From contig NW_024466599.1 in the NCBI RefSeq assembly GCF_017591425.1, forward strand, positions 74,938,501 through 75,002,500: 64,000 nucleotides of DNA, written 5' to 3'. The notes under the pieces are model-generated. The model was given only the letters and a program-made list of their open reading frames with translations. It had not been told where the DNA came from and did no database searches. The position numbers and the translations under genes were made by a program. This document shows positions 21,010-35,800 of this stretch, one piece after another. Origin of the DNA: Ochotona curzoniae. Lineage: Eukaryota > Chordata > Mammalia > Lagomorpha > Ochotonidae. Each line of letters opens with the position of its first letter. Position 1 is the stretch's first letter.

Positions 21010-24000
21010 CTGTAGACGGGGAGTGAAATGACATCGAATAAACAGAGAGAGGGGATGTTAGCTGGTTAGCAGAGGAAAACCGTGACCCCACAGGAGTCCT
21101 GCTGGGGTCCCTTTCAAAGTCTTGGTTGTGTTACTTTTATGTGGATGGATGCTGAGGGTATATATACAAGTCAGATCCTGTATGCCACCCAGAGGAGCCC
21201 ACTGCTGTGGGAAGAGATACAGAACCTGGCAGTAACAATGTGTATGAAGGGCTGCCGTATTTGTTTCCTTGTCTATTGTAGACTTTTCCACATGAAACAG
21301 ATGAGGGACTAGCTTCCTCCTGCCCTTACTGGGTGTGCTGCATCCATAGCCCACATGTTTTAAAGCTTTAATGAGTGAACAGCTGGAAGGGAGTGTAGAT
21401 GAAGAATGAGACATCATCTTCAATGCGGATGCCCTGAAGGGCCCCAGAAAATGATACGGCAGTAAAGATCTGGACACAAACTCTAGGAGCACCAACCCAG
21501 GTGGTGGGGTTGGATGGGGTGAGCATACAGCGGGGCTGTGGACTGAGAATGTCCAGGCAGTGCACAAAACTATAGGATAATTTTACACAAAGAAAGTGCT
21601 ATTTCATTCTGAGTGCTTCACTTGTGTTTGATCCCTAACTCCCATCAGATGTTTTGGTTACACTGGTCACTGATAACCATAGCAAGGGCAGTTGGGTTGT
21701 GCTGATGTTGGTCACTTGGAATAAAACAGAAGCAAATACATCTGTGAGTCCCAGAATGCTGATTGCTTCTGTTGGAACAGGGGTCATGGATGACAATCTC
21801 ACAGAATTCCTTTCAGAAGGAAAGTCTTAATCACATGAAAACGAAGCAGTCAGGGTGGCGGGGAGGGTGGTAGGGGGAATCCTTGAGCCTAAGGAACCAT
21901 ATCACGAAAATTAACACAAAAAAGACAAAGCAGTCACACCAAGTGCTCCATTTCTAATATCTGAGGGCTCCGACTGACACTAGGAGCCTGGAATCCACCT
22001 GTCAGCTTCCTTGTTTATGGATCTGAAAGGCAGAATGACAGGGAGGGAGGGAAGGAAGTAAGGAAGGTGAGAAAGAGGAAAAAGTCTTCCATCCACTGGT
22101 TCACTCCCCTAAAAGCCACAATAGAAGAGGCTGGTCCAGCTGAAGCCAGGAACTCAAGCTTGGTCTCCCCCACCCACGTGGGTGGCAGGGCCCAAGCACT
22201 TGCCCATGCGAGTGTCTTCACAGGCCAGCGGCGGGAAGTTGGGAAGAAAGTGCCGCAGCCAGGACTCGAACCGGCTCTCAGATATGGGACACTGGCATTG
22301 GGCTGTCCTTCCCATTGCTCCTTAGTTATCTAGGCTGGTGTTGGGTCCTGCACAGAGGGAGACCTTAGAGCTAATCTTCCTCCCCCAGTTGGTGGCAGGG
22401 CTGGGATGTGAACCTAGCTCCTGTGCCTTTTCTAGTATGCCATTGACTGCTACTGATGGAACAGCTCTGTGTACTGGTAAAGCTTTGCAATTCTCTTTTC
22501 CTAAGCATCATACAGCTTTAAGGAAAGTTATGCTGAAGTAAGCTATTTCTAGAATTCCCATTGCCTTTATGCCTGTTAGATTCCTAAGGGTCCTGAAGAT
22601 CAAGAACTCACAAGGTCTGGGTGTCTGCCATGCAAGGGCGCAACCCAGTGGTTTAGACTAGTGGGTCTAACTTCTCTGCTTGTTTGGGAAACTGAGAAGT
22701 TCCTAACACCCATCACATGTTCTAACCAATCAGGGTGCAGGCATCTGCCCTGTAGAAAACTCGCTAGGTCCTCCAGTGAGTGGGCAAGTGGGAGGAGCAG
22801 TGGTGACGTAAGGGCAGAGCTGCCACAGGGTCGGAAGCCCAGGTCTTACCGCGAGTCAGCTGCTGAGCCTGGGAGAAGCTGCTGGGATGCCCTGCCATTC
22901 CGTCTTTCTAACTTTGCATCAGTTATTGCTATGGAGCTGGGGGCAAGGAGGAGACTGGCAGAGGGGCAGAGAAGGGTGTTAGTGACAGGGGCCATGAAAG
23001 GCAGGTGCTCCAGGAGGGAAGTCCCCTGTCTCCATGTTTTACTCTCAGATACCAGCAAGGTGGTGTAAGTGAGAAATAAGAGCCAGGCCGTCCGAAGGGG
23101 AGGTGCCCCCAGAGGGAAGAGATACACACAGTGGACTGTGGTTATTCATGGTCGTTTTGTTCTGTGATGACCCCATGGACACTGAACTAACAAAGACTGA
23201 ACCACTGTTCCAAAGAGAAACACAGGCTTACAGTCTTCTAAGCCTCTCTTATCAATGTTTTCATCAACAGAGCCATGCACACTTTGGCTTCCTGTGTTTT
23301 TAAAGACACCCCATTCAGTGAATGTTGATTCATCCTCATTGAAGTGATGGTCAACGGTACCGTGTGATTCATGCTAGGGTGAAGCTTATCCAACAAGTGC
23401 TTTCTCAGTAAAACACATCAGTTTTCCACTCTGGGACACTGGGTAGAGCTCTGCTTGGGGGTCACTTCAAATACAGAAAGACCCTGACTTGCCCTGCAAA
23501 AAACACAACTCAGAAATATGCAAAAAGTTAGTAAATTAACTGTTAAAAGGATTCCTATATTCCATGAAAGCTGTAAAGAGGTCTTGCATTACCGTCAACT
23601 TGGAACGTGACCTGTGAACTTGGTTCTTGGCTTAAGAAAGTGGAAGTCAGGGATAAGCCTCTAGCAGGTGTCTGGGTCATTTTGTTTCAAAGTTGCACAG
23701 GAGTGCCCTGGGACCAGCTGCCCGTCCTCCATGTGTATGCCACTTTGCCACTTTCCTTCAATAGGGCTGGGAGGAGTCACTGGGTGTGACAAGGTTATGA
23801 TTGTCACATCAGGGGACCTTCCTTTGACTGATGTCAAACTCACATGTTCTTCCCCTCATCCAGACACTGATTTATATGTAAAGCCATGTGTTCTCTGCAC
23901 TGAACAACACCAGTTTAGTCCTGGGGCCACTGTATGCTCTAGTAGGTTTAGCTGCCATCTATGATACCAGCATCCCACACGGGCCCCATGTTGAGTCCTG

Positions 24001-27000
24001 GCTGCTCCATGTTCAATTCAGCTCCTTATCAGTGGCCTGAGAGAGAAGCAGAAGATGGCTCCAGTGCTGGGTCCCTCTTCCACACGGAAGACCTGGAAGA
24101 AGCTCCTGGCTTCAGCCTGGCCCCACCCCGGCCAACTGCTACCATTTGGGGAAGTGGACAGCATCTGTGAGCCCTCCCTAGTTCTCCGTCCTTCCTCCTC
24201 CTTCTGTAACTCTGACTTAACTAAGTATTTAAACATGACACCAAAAAAGTTTAGTTCCATTCTGCAGGGTCTCTCAGCCAGCACTGATTTCGCTTTGCCA
24301 AACTTTGCCTTTCCCTTTCCCTGCATGTAGCCATGGCCTTGTGGTGGAAACAACTCTGTACGTGCCACAGGGCACTTCCAAGAACCCAGGACGGCCTGTG
24401 ACCTAAAAAGCATTGTTATAATGATATGGTTGTCAGAGCCAAAGTCCAACTCAAAGCAGAACCGCAAGCCAGGCTGCATGGCTCAGATGAGGTGGGCCGC
24501 AGGGCAAGCAGTCAGCTCCCTGCCAAAGCCTATCCTGTGTGCAAAGCAGTGGGGCAGGAACCTCCACAGGCAGAGCCCTGGAGGCTCCAGAGCCTCTGGG
24601 AACATACACACAGCCCTGTGTGCAAGCGCCAGCCTCGTTCCATATCCACCCCGCCATGGGAAGCCTGGCCCCTGGGGTACCCATGTTCATCAGCCTTGCC
24701 CCATCTCCACCGCGCCACAGGAAGCCTGGCCCCTGGGGCACTCACCACTGATGGGGTTGGTGCAGCCCGCACACTTCTTGGCGTACAAGTCACAGAAGCA
24801 GCTCAGGCAGTAGGCGAAGTCGTCCCGGGCCGTGAAGCGCTGGCCCGACAGCTGCTTCTTGCAGGCGGTGCACACAAAGCACTCCCGGTGCCAGGGCTGC
24901 TCACGGTAAGTGACCCCTCCCGTGGTGATGGGCTGCAGGAGGCAGGGGCAGCACAGTGTTAGGGCATCCTCAGCCAGCATCCGCTGGCTCTCCTGTCACT
25001 ACAGGGCAACAGCCGCATCTTCGCCCAGAAAACCGGCAGGTGGTTCATGTCACCGAGGCACTGCCTTCTCCATGTCCCTTCAGCCCCTGGCGAGGCTTCC
25101 AGGGACTCTCTCTCCAGCACCCCAAACCCTGGCTTTCCTGTGAGTGAAAGTGCTCCTCGGGTTTCTGCCTGCAGCCCTGTCTGGGGGTATGGGAGAACCT
25201 GAGGCAGGGCTGCCCGGGACAGTAAGGGAAGGGGGCAGGCGTCTCCAGAAACAGGGAGGCAGCATAGTGGAAGGGCTCATGACCAGAACCACTCTAACAG
25301 CGTGGGTTTGAATTCTACCCGTTTCTTATCAGCTCTGAGGCTGGGAAGTCACTGTTAGGGAGCTTCCAGCCTCAGTTTTCCCATCCGTGCAATGGGCATG
25401 ATGACCAAGGAGCATCACAGTGCTGGTGTCTTTGAAACAAGGACGGGAACACAGACCACAGAGCCAGTGCCTGAAATCCAGAGACACAGCAGTGTTGTAC
25501 ATACAGGGTGGGGCGGGAATAACCCTCCCACCTTCCCTGCCATCCAAGCATGACAGGTGTGTCGGCCCTTTCTGAGCGGGAGCTGACCACCAGGGCCGTG
25601 CAGTCTGACTGATGAGAACCTGCATGGCCCAATGAGAATATGTATACCTTCTTGCACTGGACACACTGCAGGGCGTACTGCTTCTCATAGCAGGGCACGC
25701 AGAAGTTCTGGTTATCTTTGGGGATGAAACTCTTGGTTCCAATGGGCTGCTGGCAGCGGTGGCAGGTGAAGCAGGTCTCATGCCAGCTGCTGCCCTTGTA
25801 TTCCATCTTGCGGGTTCCTGTGGGCAGGCAAGGAGAAACAGCAGTGTCTTTGTTAGCCTGGGTGAGTTCCGGGCCCACCACGTCTCGTTCTGTCTCCAAA
25901 AGCAAACCCCTTCAGCTCTTGAAGACGTAGCTCCCGGTGGGAACAGCTCCGCCTCGTGGAGGGCAGTGGCTGTGTCTTTTGAGTCACTGCTGTGACACCC
26001 TGCTTCTAAGAACACACAGGCCACACTTAGCTCTTGTTTTCCAACTGGGGTGCTCAAGAATGTTGAATTGTAGAAAGACCTGCGTGTGTCAGCATTGCAA
26101 AGTTGGGAGAGAAGTCTGGACTCACGCTGGCTCTTCTAAGAGCGTGTGAGTTGGGGAACACAGGACCCTACCAGCTCTCAGAGCAGAGCAGCTGAACCCT
26201 TGTGTAGTTGTGGACAGCCACGGACAGCTCCAGTGCACAGCACAGTGCATGCGGTGGGGTAGGGGCCGGAAGGTCGGTCAGAAGACACTGGGGCAGTGAG
26301 CCGGGATCATCCCCCGCACACCTGATCACTCTCACTTGAGGCCACGTTCTCAGCATCCTGCATATTCTCCCAGGAGCCAACACAGAGGCTCCACCTTCCA
26401 CAGGCATGTGCTTGGTGGTGTGTGAGTGTGTTCAAAACCAAGGGTGCAATCTGTGGGATTCAACCCGGGGCGACGAATCCTGAAAGGAAACTTACACGAA
26501 GCAAGTGAAATCCAGGAGCTGGGGTGGGAGGGGACTGCAGGAGGATTCTGATGTACACTTTAGAATGATTCTAGTCTTAGGCCTCTAGGGGTTCCTTGCT
26601 CCATGGACTTTCTGCACTCAGATCAATAGCCCTGCATCCACAGGGCTTTGCCGATGAATCTGGAGCAGTGAGGACTCTCACTCAGCGTCTTATGAAATAA
26701 GTCTGATGTCAGTCCCAGGGCTGGGAGAACTGCACACGCAGAAGATGCATCAGAGGCACCAGTGACCACGGGTCTGCAGCGCGATCATATGATCCGGCCA
26801 ACAGGTGGCAGCAGAGCTCCTTCTGCGAATGAGCGAGCCGCTCAGAGCAGTCACCAGCAGAGGGAGGGCCCGGTCTTGGAGACGCACTAGGCAGATGGAG
26901 CCAGAAGCTGGAGTGCGGGTCTAGGGACAGCGCCCCTCCTTGAGCATGCTGTGTGTGGGGGCGGAGCTAGGGACAGCGCCCCTCCTTGAGCATGCTGGGG

Positions 27001-30000
27001 GGGGTAAGGGACAGCGCCCCTCCTTGAGCATGCTGGGGGGGGGGTTAGGGACAGCGCCCCTCCTTGAGCATGCTGGGGGGGGGAGTTAGGGACAGCGCCC
27101 CTCCTTGAGCATGCTGGGGGGGGGTAGTTAGGGACAGCGCCCTTCCTTGAGTACACTGTCACACTGCTGCGACAGATCTTTGCTCAGGAGGCTCAACTTC
27201 TAGACAGTAAGAAGTGGTGACCTCAGGCCCTGCGCCATGGCCTTAGCGCCTAAAGTTCTCGCCTTGAATGCTCTGGGATCCCATATGGGTGCCGGTCCTA
27301 ATCCTGGCAGCTCCACTACCCATCCAGCTCCCTTCCCTTAATCCTTAGCAGAAGAGACCAGATGACTGAGCTCCTTAACGTCCAGTGCAGTTCATCCCGT
27401 TAAGAGTTGCACTAAAGCTTTGGAGTGTGACTGACTGCTTCCAAGCCCTCCTATTAAAATGGGAGCGCTCCAGGGTGCGCCATGGCTAAGCACACCAACA
27501 GCTCCCCTTTCCCATCAGCCTCGTCTATTCAGAAGGGCTCCGCCACAGTGGCTGTGGCAGACGCCAGGTTTTCACCCGCACTTCCCCAGCTCTGCCCCAC
27601 TGCACCTGACTCAGGGAGAATTCTGGGAAGGGTTTCTTTAAAGAGAACAATTGGGGCCCGGTGCCATGGCCTAGTAGCTAAAGTCCTCGCCTTGTATGCG
27701 CCGGGATCCCATATGGGCCCCGGTTCTAATCCCAGCAACTCCACTTCCCATCCAGCTCCCTTCTTGTGGCCTGGGAAAGCAGTCGAGGACGGCCCAAAGC
27801 TTTGGGACCCTGCACCCACGTGGGATACCCGGAAGAAGTTCCTGGATCCTGGCTTCGGTTATGCATAGCATCGGCCATTGCGCTCACTTGGGGAGTGAAT
27901 CATTGGACGGAAGATCTTCCTCTCTGTCTCTCCTCCTCTCTGTATATCTGACTTTCCAGTAAATAAATCAATCTTGAAAAAAAAGAGAAAAGAAAACAAG
28001 TGAAGCTTCAATCTATGGAAGCTAGGAACTCAAAGTCCTCCACTTCAGCTCTTTCTACAATCCCGTTCACCGAGGTAATGAATTTGAAAATTCACTGCGG
28101 TGCCTGAGCCCTTGTGTTAGCCGGAGGGACAAGGGCACATAGGAATCAGAACAGGTGGCTGTCCACAGCTGATCCCAGTGTGGCCCAGGCTGGCCTGGCT
28201 CAGTGCCCCTGGCTGGGCCGCCGCTGCCCCCCGCAGGGAAGGGCTGTGAGTGCTGACCTGGCATGATGGTCTTCTTGCATTCCTGGCACTTGGACGAGTA
28301 CTCGTTGGAATAGCACTCGGTGCAGAGCAGCTGTTCTTCCTTGGCTGCGAAGGGCTTGTCCACCAGCGAGCTCCTACACTGCGAGCAGTGGAAGCAGGCC
28401 TCGTGCCAGTGGCGGTCCTTGTAGGACAAGTCCTGTGGAGCCAGACACACATGAGACAGTCAGAGCCAGGATGGACAGAGCATGCACGGCACAGAAAAAC
28501 CCGCAGGGGCAAGCAAGGCAGGTGGGCGCAGGCCAGCGGACAGCACTGCAGCTGAGATGGCCAAGCCAGTCTACTCTGTTCCTGCTGTGTGTGTGTGTGT
28601 AGTGGTCCCAGATGTGTGCAAGCACGAGGCAGAGATGATGTTGAAAAAACAAAGGGATTTCCTAGCAAGGAAGGGAAACGGAAGCCGTGGGCGGGCCTCA
28701 GTGGTCCATGCACCACAGTCAGCAGGCAGGACCCAGACAGTGGACCCTTCACAGGGGGAAAGCATAGTGGCCTTGGAGAGCCCTGGTGTCGGGGACACTC
28801 AGGGAGGAGCCAAAAAGACGGTCCACGTGAGCCCGCGAGACTTTTCTAGCAGGTGTCACCAGCTAAGCCTGGAGCACCTGCGCATGGAAGTTGAGCCAGG
28901 CAACGGGTACAGACAGGGACCGGGGCAGAGCAGGGCAGCAGTGTGGGTGCTGGGGGAGGGAGGGACAGGTGAGGGATGCAGAGCTCCAGCACACCAGGGT
29001 CTAGGGCTCCCTGGCAGCAGAGGCAGGGGACTCAACTACCCCTGAAGTCCCTGGAGGGGGGTGTGTGACCGAGGCGGAGGGATAAGTGAGGTGGTGGTAG
29101 CGAGGGCCCAGCTGCAGAGAGAAAAACAGGGCTTCAAAGACATACTCCAAATTTTGTTAGTCGAGGCTCAAGCAGGAATGACCTGAGAAAGCCAGAGGTG
29201 GACTCCATACCACCCCCGTGGTCATGCCTGAGGGTGAATCAGAGAACGTTTCCTGTTTGTTTTGAAAGTGTTTCTACAAGCATGCAGCAGCAGCCCACGT
29301 GTGTCCTGCTGGACTCTCAAGAGGATATTTTTCTGTTGCTGTCCTTCGCATGTCCAACTGTGATCCTGGCCTAGTGGCTGTTTATTAACGGGGCGGGGGC
29401 CTAGTGTGATGACGTTGCAGGTCTCCGGGGCTGCAGGTCACAAGGACCCTGAGAGCCACGCGGCAGGTGCACGTGGATGTGGCTGCCCCAGACGCTTCGA
29501 CGCTGAAAGCCCCGCGGGGGGCGGGGGGGAGGACGCCAAGGCTCCCATCTTGGACTGGAACACCAGCTAAACTTGGAACCCAAAGAACAAGCAGTCCTGA
29601 TGCTGTGTGTGTGTGCTTTTCCCAAACCGCCTCTGCATTTGGTACATCGCTCTCTCTCTCTCTCTGTACACTTTTAGTCAAAGGAATTCTTGAAGAAGAT
29701 GTTGACACACTTTGAAAACAGTTGCCATCTGTCACCTCTTGGGAGGGGGCTGTGTGCTGAGCGACGCCCTCTCCTGTCATCGCTGGAGGAAGCTTCCTGG
29801 AACATGCAGGGCAGAACCGTGGCTAAAGCAAGAAGACGAGGCAGGAAGGAGTGATGGAGAGCAGAATGATCTGGTAGGAACATAGTGCCTTGCTTCCGCC
29901 GAGCTGACCCCCCTGGGCATCCAGAGCCTTGTGCGTACATCGGGGCTCTCCGAGGTGGAGGTTACCTGGCAGTGAGGCCTGTGGGGCAGCTTGCTGCAGT

Positions 30001-32834
30001 GTTGGGGTCCCCACCAGCCTTTGTGGACCCACACTCAGGGAGTGTGCATAAGGTCAATCTCTATTCGCACTTTTTAAAGAATTATCTAATTTTTTATTTG
30101 AAAGGCAGAGTTAGAGAAGGGGAGACAGACATCTTCCATGTGCTGGCTTGCAAATAGCTGAAATGGCTGGGGATGAACTGATTCAAAGCTGTGAGCCAGG
30201 AGCTCGTTCTGGGTCTTCCCTCTGGGTGCAGGGGCCCAAGGGCTGGGACAATCCTCTGCTGCTTTCCCAAGCCATAGGCAGGGAGTTGCATAGGAAATGC
30301 AAGAGCCAGGACTATGGGATGCTGGTACCACAGGCAGAAACCTAACCAGGGTCATGGTGCCAGACCCTGTATTTGTACTTTTAAAATATTTTCGGAAATG
30401 TGGAGAGAAGGGCCGGTGTTTTGGTGTGGTGGGTAAAGCCGCCGTATGCAATGCCAACATCCCACATGGGCTCCAGTTCAAGTCCTGGCTGCTCCACTTC
30501 ATATCCAACTCCCTGCTAACACACCAGGGAAAGCCGCAGAAGATGACCTTGCACCCAACTGGAGGATCCAGAAGCAGCTCCTGGCTTTGGCCGGGCTCAG
30601 TCCTGGACATTGCTGCAATAAAAAATCAGATAATGTCTACTTTATCAGCTTTGAAAAATGAAAGTACAACTTGCTTTGTGTTCCTCTGCACATATGTGAA
30701 TTTTTTTTCAGGTTTATTTATTCATTTAAAAATTAGTGCAAGAGAAAGAGAGAAAGAGAGATCTTTTACCTGCTGGTTCAATCTCCAAATGGTCACAAGA
30801 GTTGAACCCAGACAAGCTAAAACAAGGAGCCAGACACTCCATTGGTCTCCCACAAGAGTGGCAGGGGCCCAAGTACTTGGAGCATCTTTCAATGCTATCT
30901 CAGGTGCAACAGCGGAGAGCTGGATCAGAAGTGGAGCAGCCAGGACTCAAACCAGTGCCCATTCTGGGGGCAGCATTATGAACTGGTGTCAGTTTAACCC
31001 AGGTGCGCGAGCTCTGTGCTGCTCTACAGTATACACCCACGATGAGATTGTGTGACTCTATTGAAAATATGCAAAACAATTGGATTCTTTCACTTTTTAA
31101 TATATTTTGTACTTGAATGCAATTAAGTATTGCTTTTTTTGGGGGGGAGGGCTTGGAAGTTAAATACGCTATTTAAATCCCTGTCCAACAAGAACAGCAG
31201 TCAGCCCATCCAAGAAGAATCTGGAGTTTTGGATCATGTTCTTGTGGTTGAAAAGCTAATTGTGGAACAAACAGATATGTAAAGATAAGTTTCATATGGA
31301 AAAGAGTAGGGCAGCTCCTCAATAATTGAAAGCAGGATTACTGTTTGATCCATCCATATACCTGCAAGAATTCACCACAGGGTCTTGAAGGGGAGTTTGT
31401 GAACATGGCAGATGCTGACGGATCCTGACGGATGCTGACGGATGCCTGCAGTCATAGAACGTGGAGTATCTACACCACGGGGAGAGACTTAGCAAGGAAG
31501 GGATTTCCAACACAGCCTGCAACAAGGACTAACGTGGCAGGCATTATGGTAAGTGAAATCAGCCAGTTACAAAAGAACAGACACCACTTGATCTCACTTG
31601 AGATGAGATCTATAGACACACACAGTAGGCAGAGTGCAAGGGGAAGGGGGTGTGCTGTTCAACGGGCACAGAGGGCAAGCTCTTCGAAATGAGAACATTC
31701 TGGAGACTGACTCTGACACGGAATTTCAGGGAAGGCAGCAGGGCATGGTAGGTTAAGCTTGTGCCTGCGGTGCTGGTGCTCCATATGGGTGCCGGTTCAA
31801 GTCTTGGCTTGCTCCCCTTCCGATCCAGCTTTGTGTTCATGGATCCCTGCCATCCATTTTTGCAGTAGGAATGGAGTCTAGACCAGTTTACACCAGTCCC
31901 AGCCTGGTCTAGAGTGAACCGGCAGATGGAAAATTTTCTCATTATGTCTCTCCCTTTCTTTCTCTGTGTCACTCTGCCTTTCATGTAAAACAAAAAAAAA
32001 AGTTAGTTTTAATAATGGACATATGACTGTGTATGAAGAACTATACTTTAGTAATGACATAGGGGAACTCGGTTGAAGGGGAGATTGGGAAGGGGATAAG
32101 GGAAATCCCAGGGGCCTATGAACTGTATCATAAAATGATAATAATAATAATAATGGTAATACTTAATAAAGTTTTGTTTTAATCCATTTCTGGTGTGCCG
32201 ACACAGTCGTGAGTATTGAGGCTGATTCGTGGGTCCTGAGCTTTCACACTTGAAACCGTCCCTCTAGATGCATGTGGCATCACCTCATTAGACATCCATG
32301 TGAGACCTGCAGGCCTCCCAAAGGCCGTGACCTCCCCCTGCTGCAGCCCCTCCTGCTTGTTGGTACTTGCAACCCCTCCTGCTTGCTCACACTTGCAGCC
32401 CCTCCTGCTCGCTCGCACTTGCAGCCCCTCCTGCTCTCTCGCACTTGCAGCCCCTCCTGCTCGCTCGCACTTGCAGCCCCTCCTGCTCGCTCACACTTGC
32501 AGCCCCTCCTGCTTGCTTGCACTGCTGTATTCTCCTGGGACAACTGTTTCCCACTGTTTCCCACTGGTGGCTCCAAGCCTGCAGGCCAAGGGGCAACTGC
32601 TTCTTGGAGCAAATGGTGGCTTGAAGCTGTCCTTCCCCTTCCACTTGCAGTAGCCATGGACGTGAGCGATGCTGTCTTCCAGTCCCACAGCACGGAGAGC
32701 AGAGTCAGAACACGTGGTGATCAGGGATGGCCTAAGAGGCTAGACAGACAGAGTCCTCCTACAAGACATCTCTTCCTGCCTGGGCCTGCCTTATCTGGGC
32801 ATCACTTCCCGGGGCCGCTCTGCCTGGCTTTGCA

Positions 32835-32893
<59 letters not shown>

Positions 32894-35800
32894 ACACACA
32901 CCCCCCTTTAATGGCTATATCATAGTTCCAGGGTTGTTTATTCAGGGATGCAAGCATAATTCCCAAAACCTTCTCACAGAAAGTATTGTCCCTGAAGATC
33001 AAGATCCACCTGTAAGGATGCTCTCAGGTTCGGTGATGCATCCTAAATAAAAGAACTCCCCAAACAAACCCACATCATTGCTTATGGCAGACCAGGTTAC
33101 TCCGGCTGGAGACTTCCCAGGCCAACAGCATCTGAGTGGCTGCATACACACCAGGGAGGAGACCACAGGACATGGGACCCCACACTGCAAACCTCTCACA
33201 CCGCTTTGGGTCCAGTGCCTCCTACCACCTCCTGCCTGGGAATCTCAGGAGCCAGATCCCACTAAAATGCCATTGGGATTTCAATCTAGAGGCTAAACTA
33301 GACTTTCTAGGCTCAAACCTGGTTTTACCATCTACCAACTACATGAGCACAGGCAAGCACCCCAACCTCAGGCTTTTCCGTGTGAAGCAGGAATAATGTA
33401 CCTACGCTTGACTGTTAAAACCAAATGAGCTACTATGTGTAAAGCGTTTATAACAGTCCCAGGGATTCTGTAATTGCTCAGTGAATGTCAGTATTAGCCA
33501 TTATTCAGAACATTGATAGTAATGAAATAATGAAAACTGTGTCACTTGCCTAGACTATAATTAGAATTTCCACTGTCTTAACACTCCCATGTTTGCGATT
33601 TCACCATTCTAGTTCTGTATAGTGTTTTGTTTTTAATTTTTACTTATGTATTTTCATCTTAATTGAAAGACAGAAGGAGATCTTTAATTTGCTGGTTCAT
33701 TTCCCAAACATCTTCAGCTGTCAGTGCTGACAGGGTGATATGGGAGACAGAGATGGAAATACTTGATGTACACATTAGCAGGAAGTGAAGGGGCCAGAAC
33801 TCAAACCAGAAGCTTCCATACAAGAAGCAAAATCCCATGTGGCACCCAGGCACTGTGTCCCGCACCTGCTTCTGTGTAGTACTTTTAAGTTTCTTCAACT
33901 GTCTTAAAGTTACTTCTTTTTTTAAAATGATCTATTTGTTTGAAAGTCAGAGTTACAGAAAGAGAGAGACAGAGAGCTCTTGCGGTCTTTAGTTCACTCC
34001 CCAGGTGGCCACTGCAGCTAGACCTGTGCCAGGCTGAATCCAGGAGTGAGAAGCTCTCTCCAGATGGTCCATGTGGTGACAGGGACCTCAGCACTGAACA
34101 GGGAACTGCATGGGAAGTGTTAGCAGCCAGACCATATTGGATGCCAGCATCATAAGCAGAAACTTTACTAGCTGTGCCAAAATGTCAGCCCTGAACCCAT
34201 CACTCCAGAAGGATACTGGTGGAAGGGCAACCACGTAGCACCCCAAGTCACAGCACCATCAAGAGTTTATGGCACAAAGCTCTTGAAAACTCCCGGGGAG
34301 AGGCCCCCATTTCGCTAACAACACTGTATGGTTTCCCACTAATCCTTTCCTTGGATTGTCAGTGTTCTCCTCGGAAGTTTGAGTTCACTTAAGAAAACTT
34401 CCGTCACAGCTTCCGAGTGGGCTGGTTCCTCCAGCAGGAAGTGAGAGGCCTGCGTGGTGCAGGAGGATTAACGGAACACCGCCAGCTGGGACTGCTCTCA
34501 GAGCTGGCTGGGGCTTTAGGGCAACACGTTCTCCTGCCTATGTGTCAGTAGGAGCCACACCATTCCCTGGAGTGCATAGGTAGACTGGAAAACGACCCTC
34601 AGGCCAAGAAGCTAGAGTGTAACCAATCAGATGTGTGTGCCTGTACCTGTACTGGTGTCCTACTCTGTGTGTTTACCAGTCCACATCCAGGGACAGCCCC
34701 TAACAGACCATTAGTCCCACTTCCTGGTGCTGTGCTAGACTCATCAAAGCTTAATCAAGCTGCTCATGGAGGAGCCAGCCTTTCAGAGCCATGGCTTCTG
34801 CAACTGTGGATTCAACCCACTTAGACTCAAAGTGTTTTAGAGTGTCCTTAACTTGTAGAAGTATTTACCCTGTTACTGTTGCCCAAGCAATGCACTGTCA
34901 GACCTATTTACACAGTACTGACATTGCATTAGACACACTAGTCATCTAGAGATGCACACAGGTTGTATGCAAATGCTATACGACTTTATACAAGGGACTT
35001 AAACATCTATGGATTCTGATACTCACAGGAGGGCCTCAATAACCATGGTCACCGAGGGACGATGGCCACCAAGACCAAATAAAGTGAGTTTAGCATGGGT
35101 TGTTGTTGTGGCATGGTGGGTTAAGGCCCTGTCCGAGTCACAATACTCATGTGGGCACCAGTTCAAGCCCTAGGTGCTCCACCTGATCCAGCCCCCTGCT
35201 AACGTGCCTGAGAAACACATGGAAGATGAGCCAAGTCTGTGGGTTCTTGCCACCAATGACGGAAACCTGGATGGAGTTCCAGGATCCCAGCTTGGCCTGG
35301 CTCAGCCCTGAGCAGGCCAGGGTGCATCTGAGGAATGAACCAGTGATGGCAGATTCTCTCTACCTTTCTCTGTGTGTTAGTTTACCTCTCAAACAAATAC
35401 ATCTTTAAAAAAAAATAGTGAGTGTAACAGAAGCTGTTTGTGGATGTTGGGAGGCATGGTGAAGAAACAGACTCACTGGCAAATGTTTCCAGAACTTTCA
35501 TGAGTCAGGAAATGAAATATGCTTGAGAAAGTGATCTGTAATCCTATATTTACAGCAGCACAATCTATAACAGTGAAGACATGGAAAAACTCAGATGCCC
35601 ATCAAAAGAGGAGTAGTTAAAGAAACGGTGGCACATCAATCCATGGAATACTACTCAGCCATTAAAAAGAGTGAAATTCTATCATTTGCAGCCAAATGGT
35701 CCCAACTAGAGACCATCATGCTTAGCGAATAAGTCAATACCAAAAGGACAAATATAATATGTTTTCTGTGATATAAGCCAACCTTCACACGAAACACAAG

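Larger units (their letters stand above)
21010..24745 (-). other. FHL2: FHL2 intron between coding exons 4 and 5
   Basis: It contains a small L1 3'-end scrap, two SINEs and a MIR scrap (listed separately). No additional exon recognised. Confidence 0.85.
25818..28257 (-). other. FHL2: FHL2 intron between coding exons 2 and 3
   Basis: Holds a 38-46 bp minisatellite and two SINEs; no further exon recognised. Confidence 0.85.

Noticed and set aside
24426..24962. 178-codon + strand frame
   Set aside because: It is the antisense shadow of FHL2 coding exon 4 and its flanks.
26923..27160. CRISPR-like regularly spaced repeats
   Set aside because: The spacers are only G-runs of varying length and the host is a mammal, so this is a minisatellite.
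30297..31055. 252-codon frame in an FHL2 intron
   Set aside because: It runs through two SINEs and unique intron sequence, and the peptide has the recurring SINE translation seen at many other places.
32272..32925. 217-codon and opposite-strand 137-codon frames over the 26-bp minisatellite
   Set aside because: The 26-bp period and CA run keep several frames open by chance. The peptides are simple repeats.
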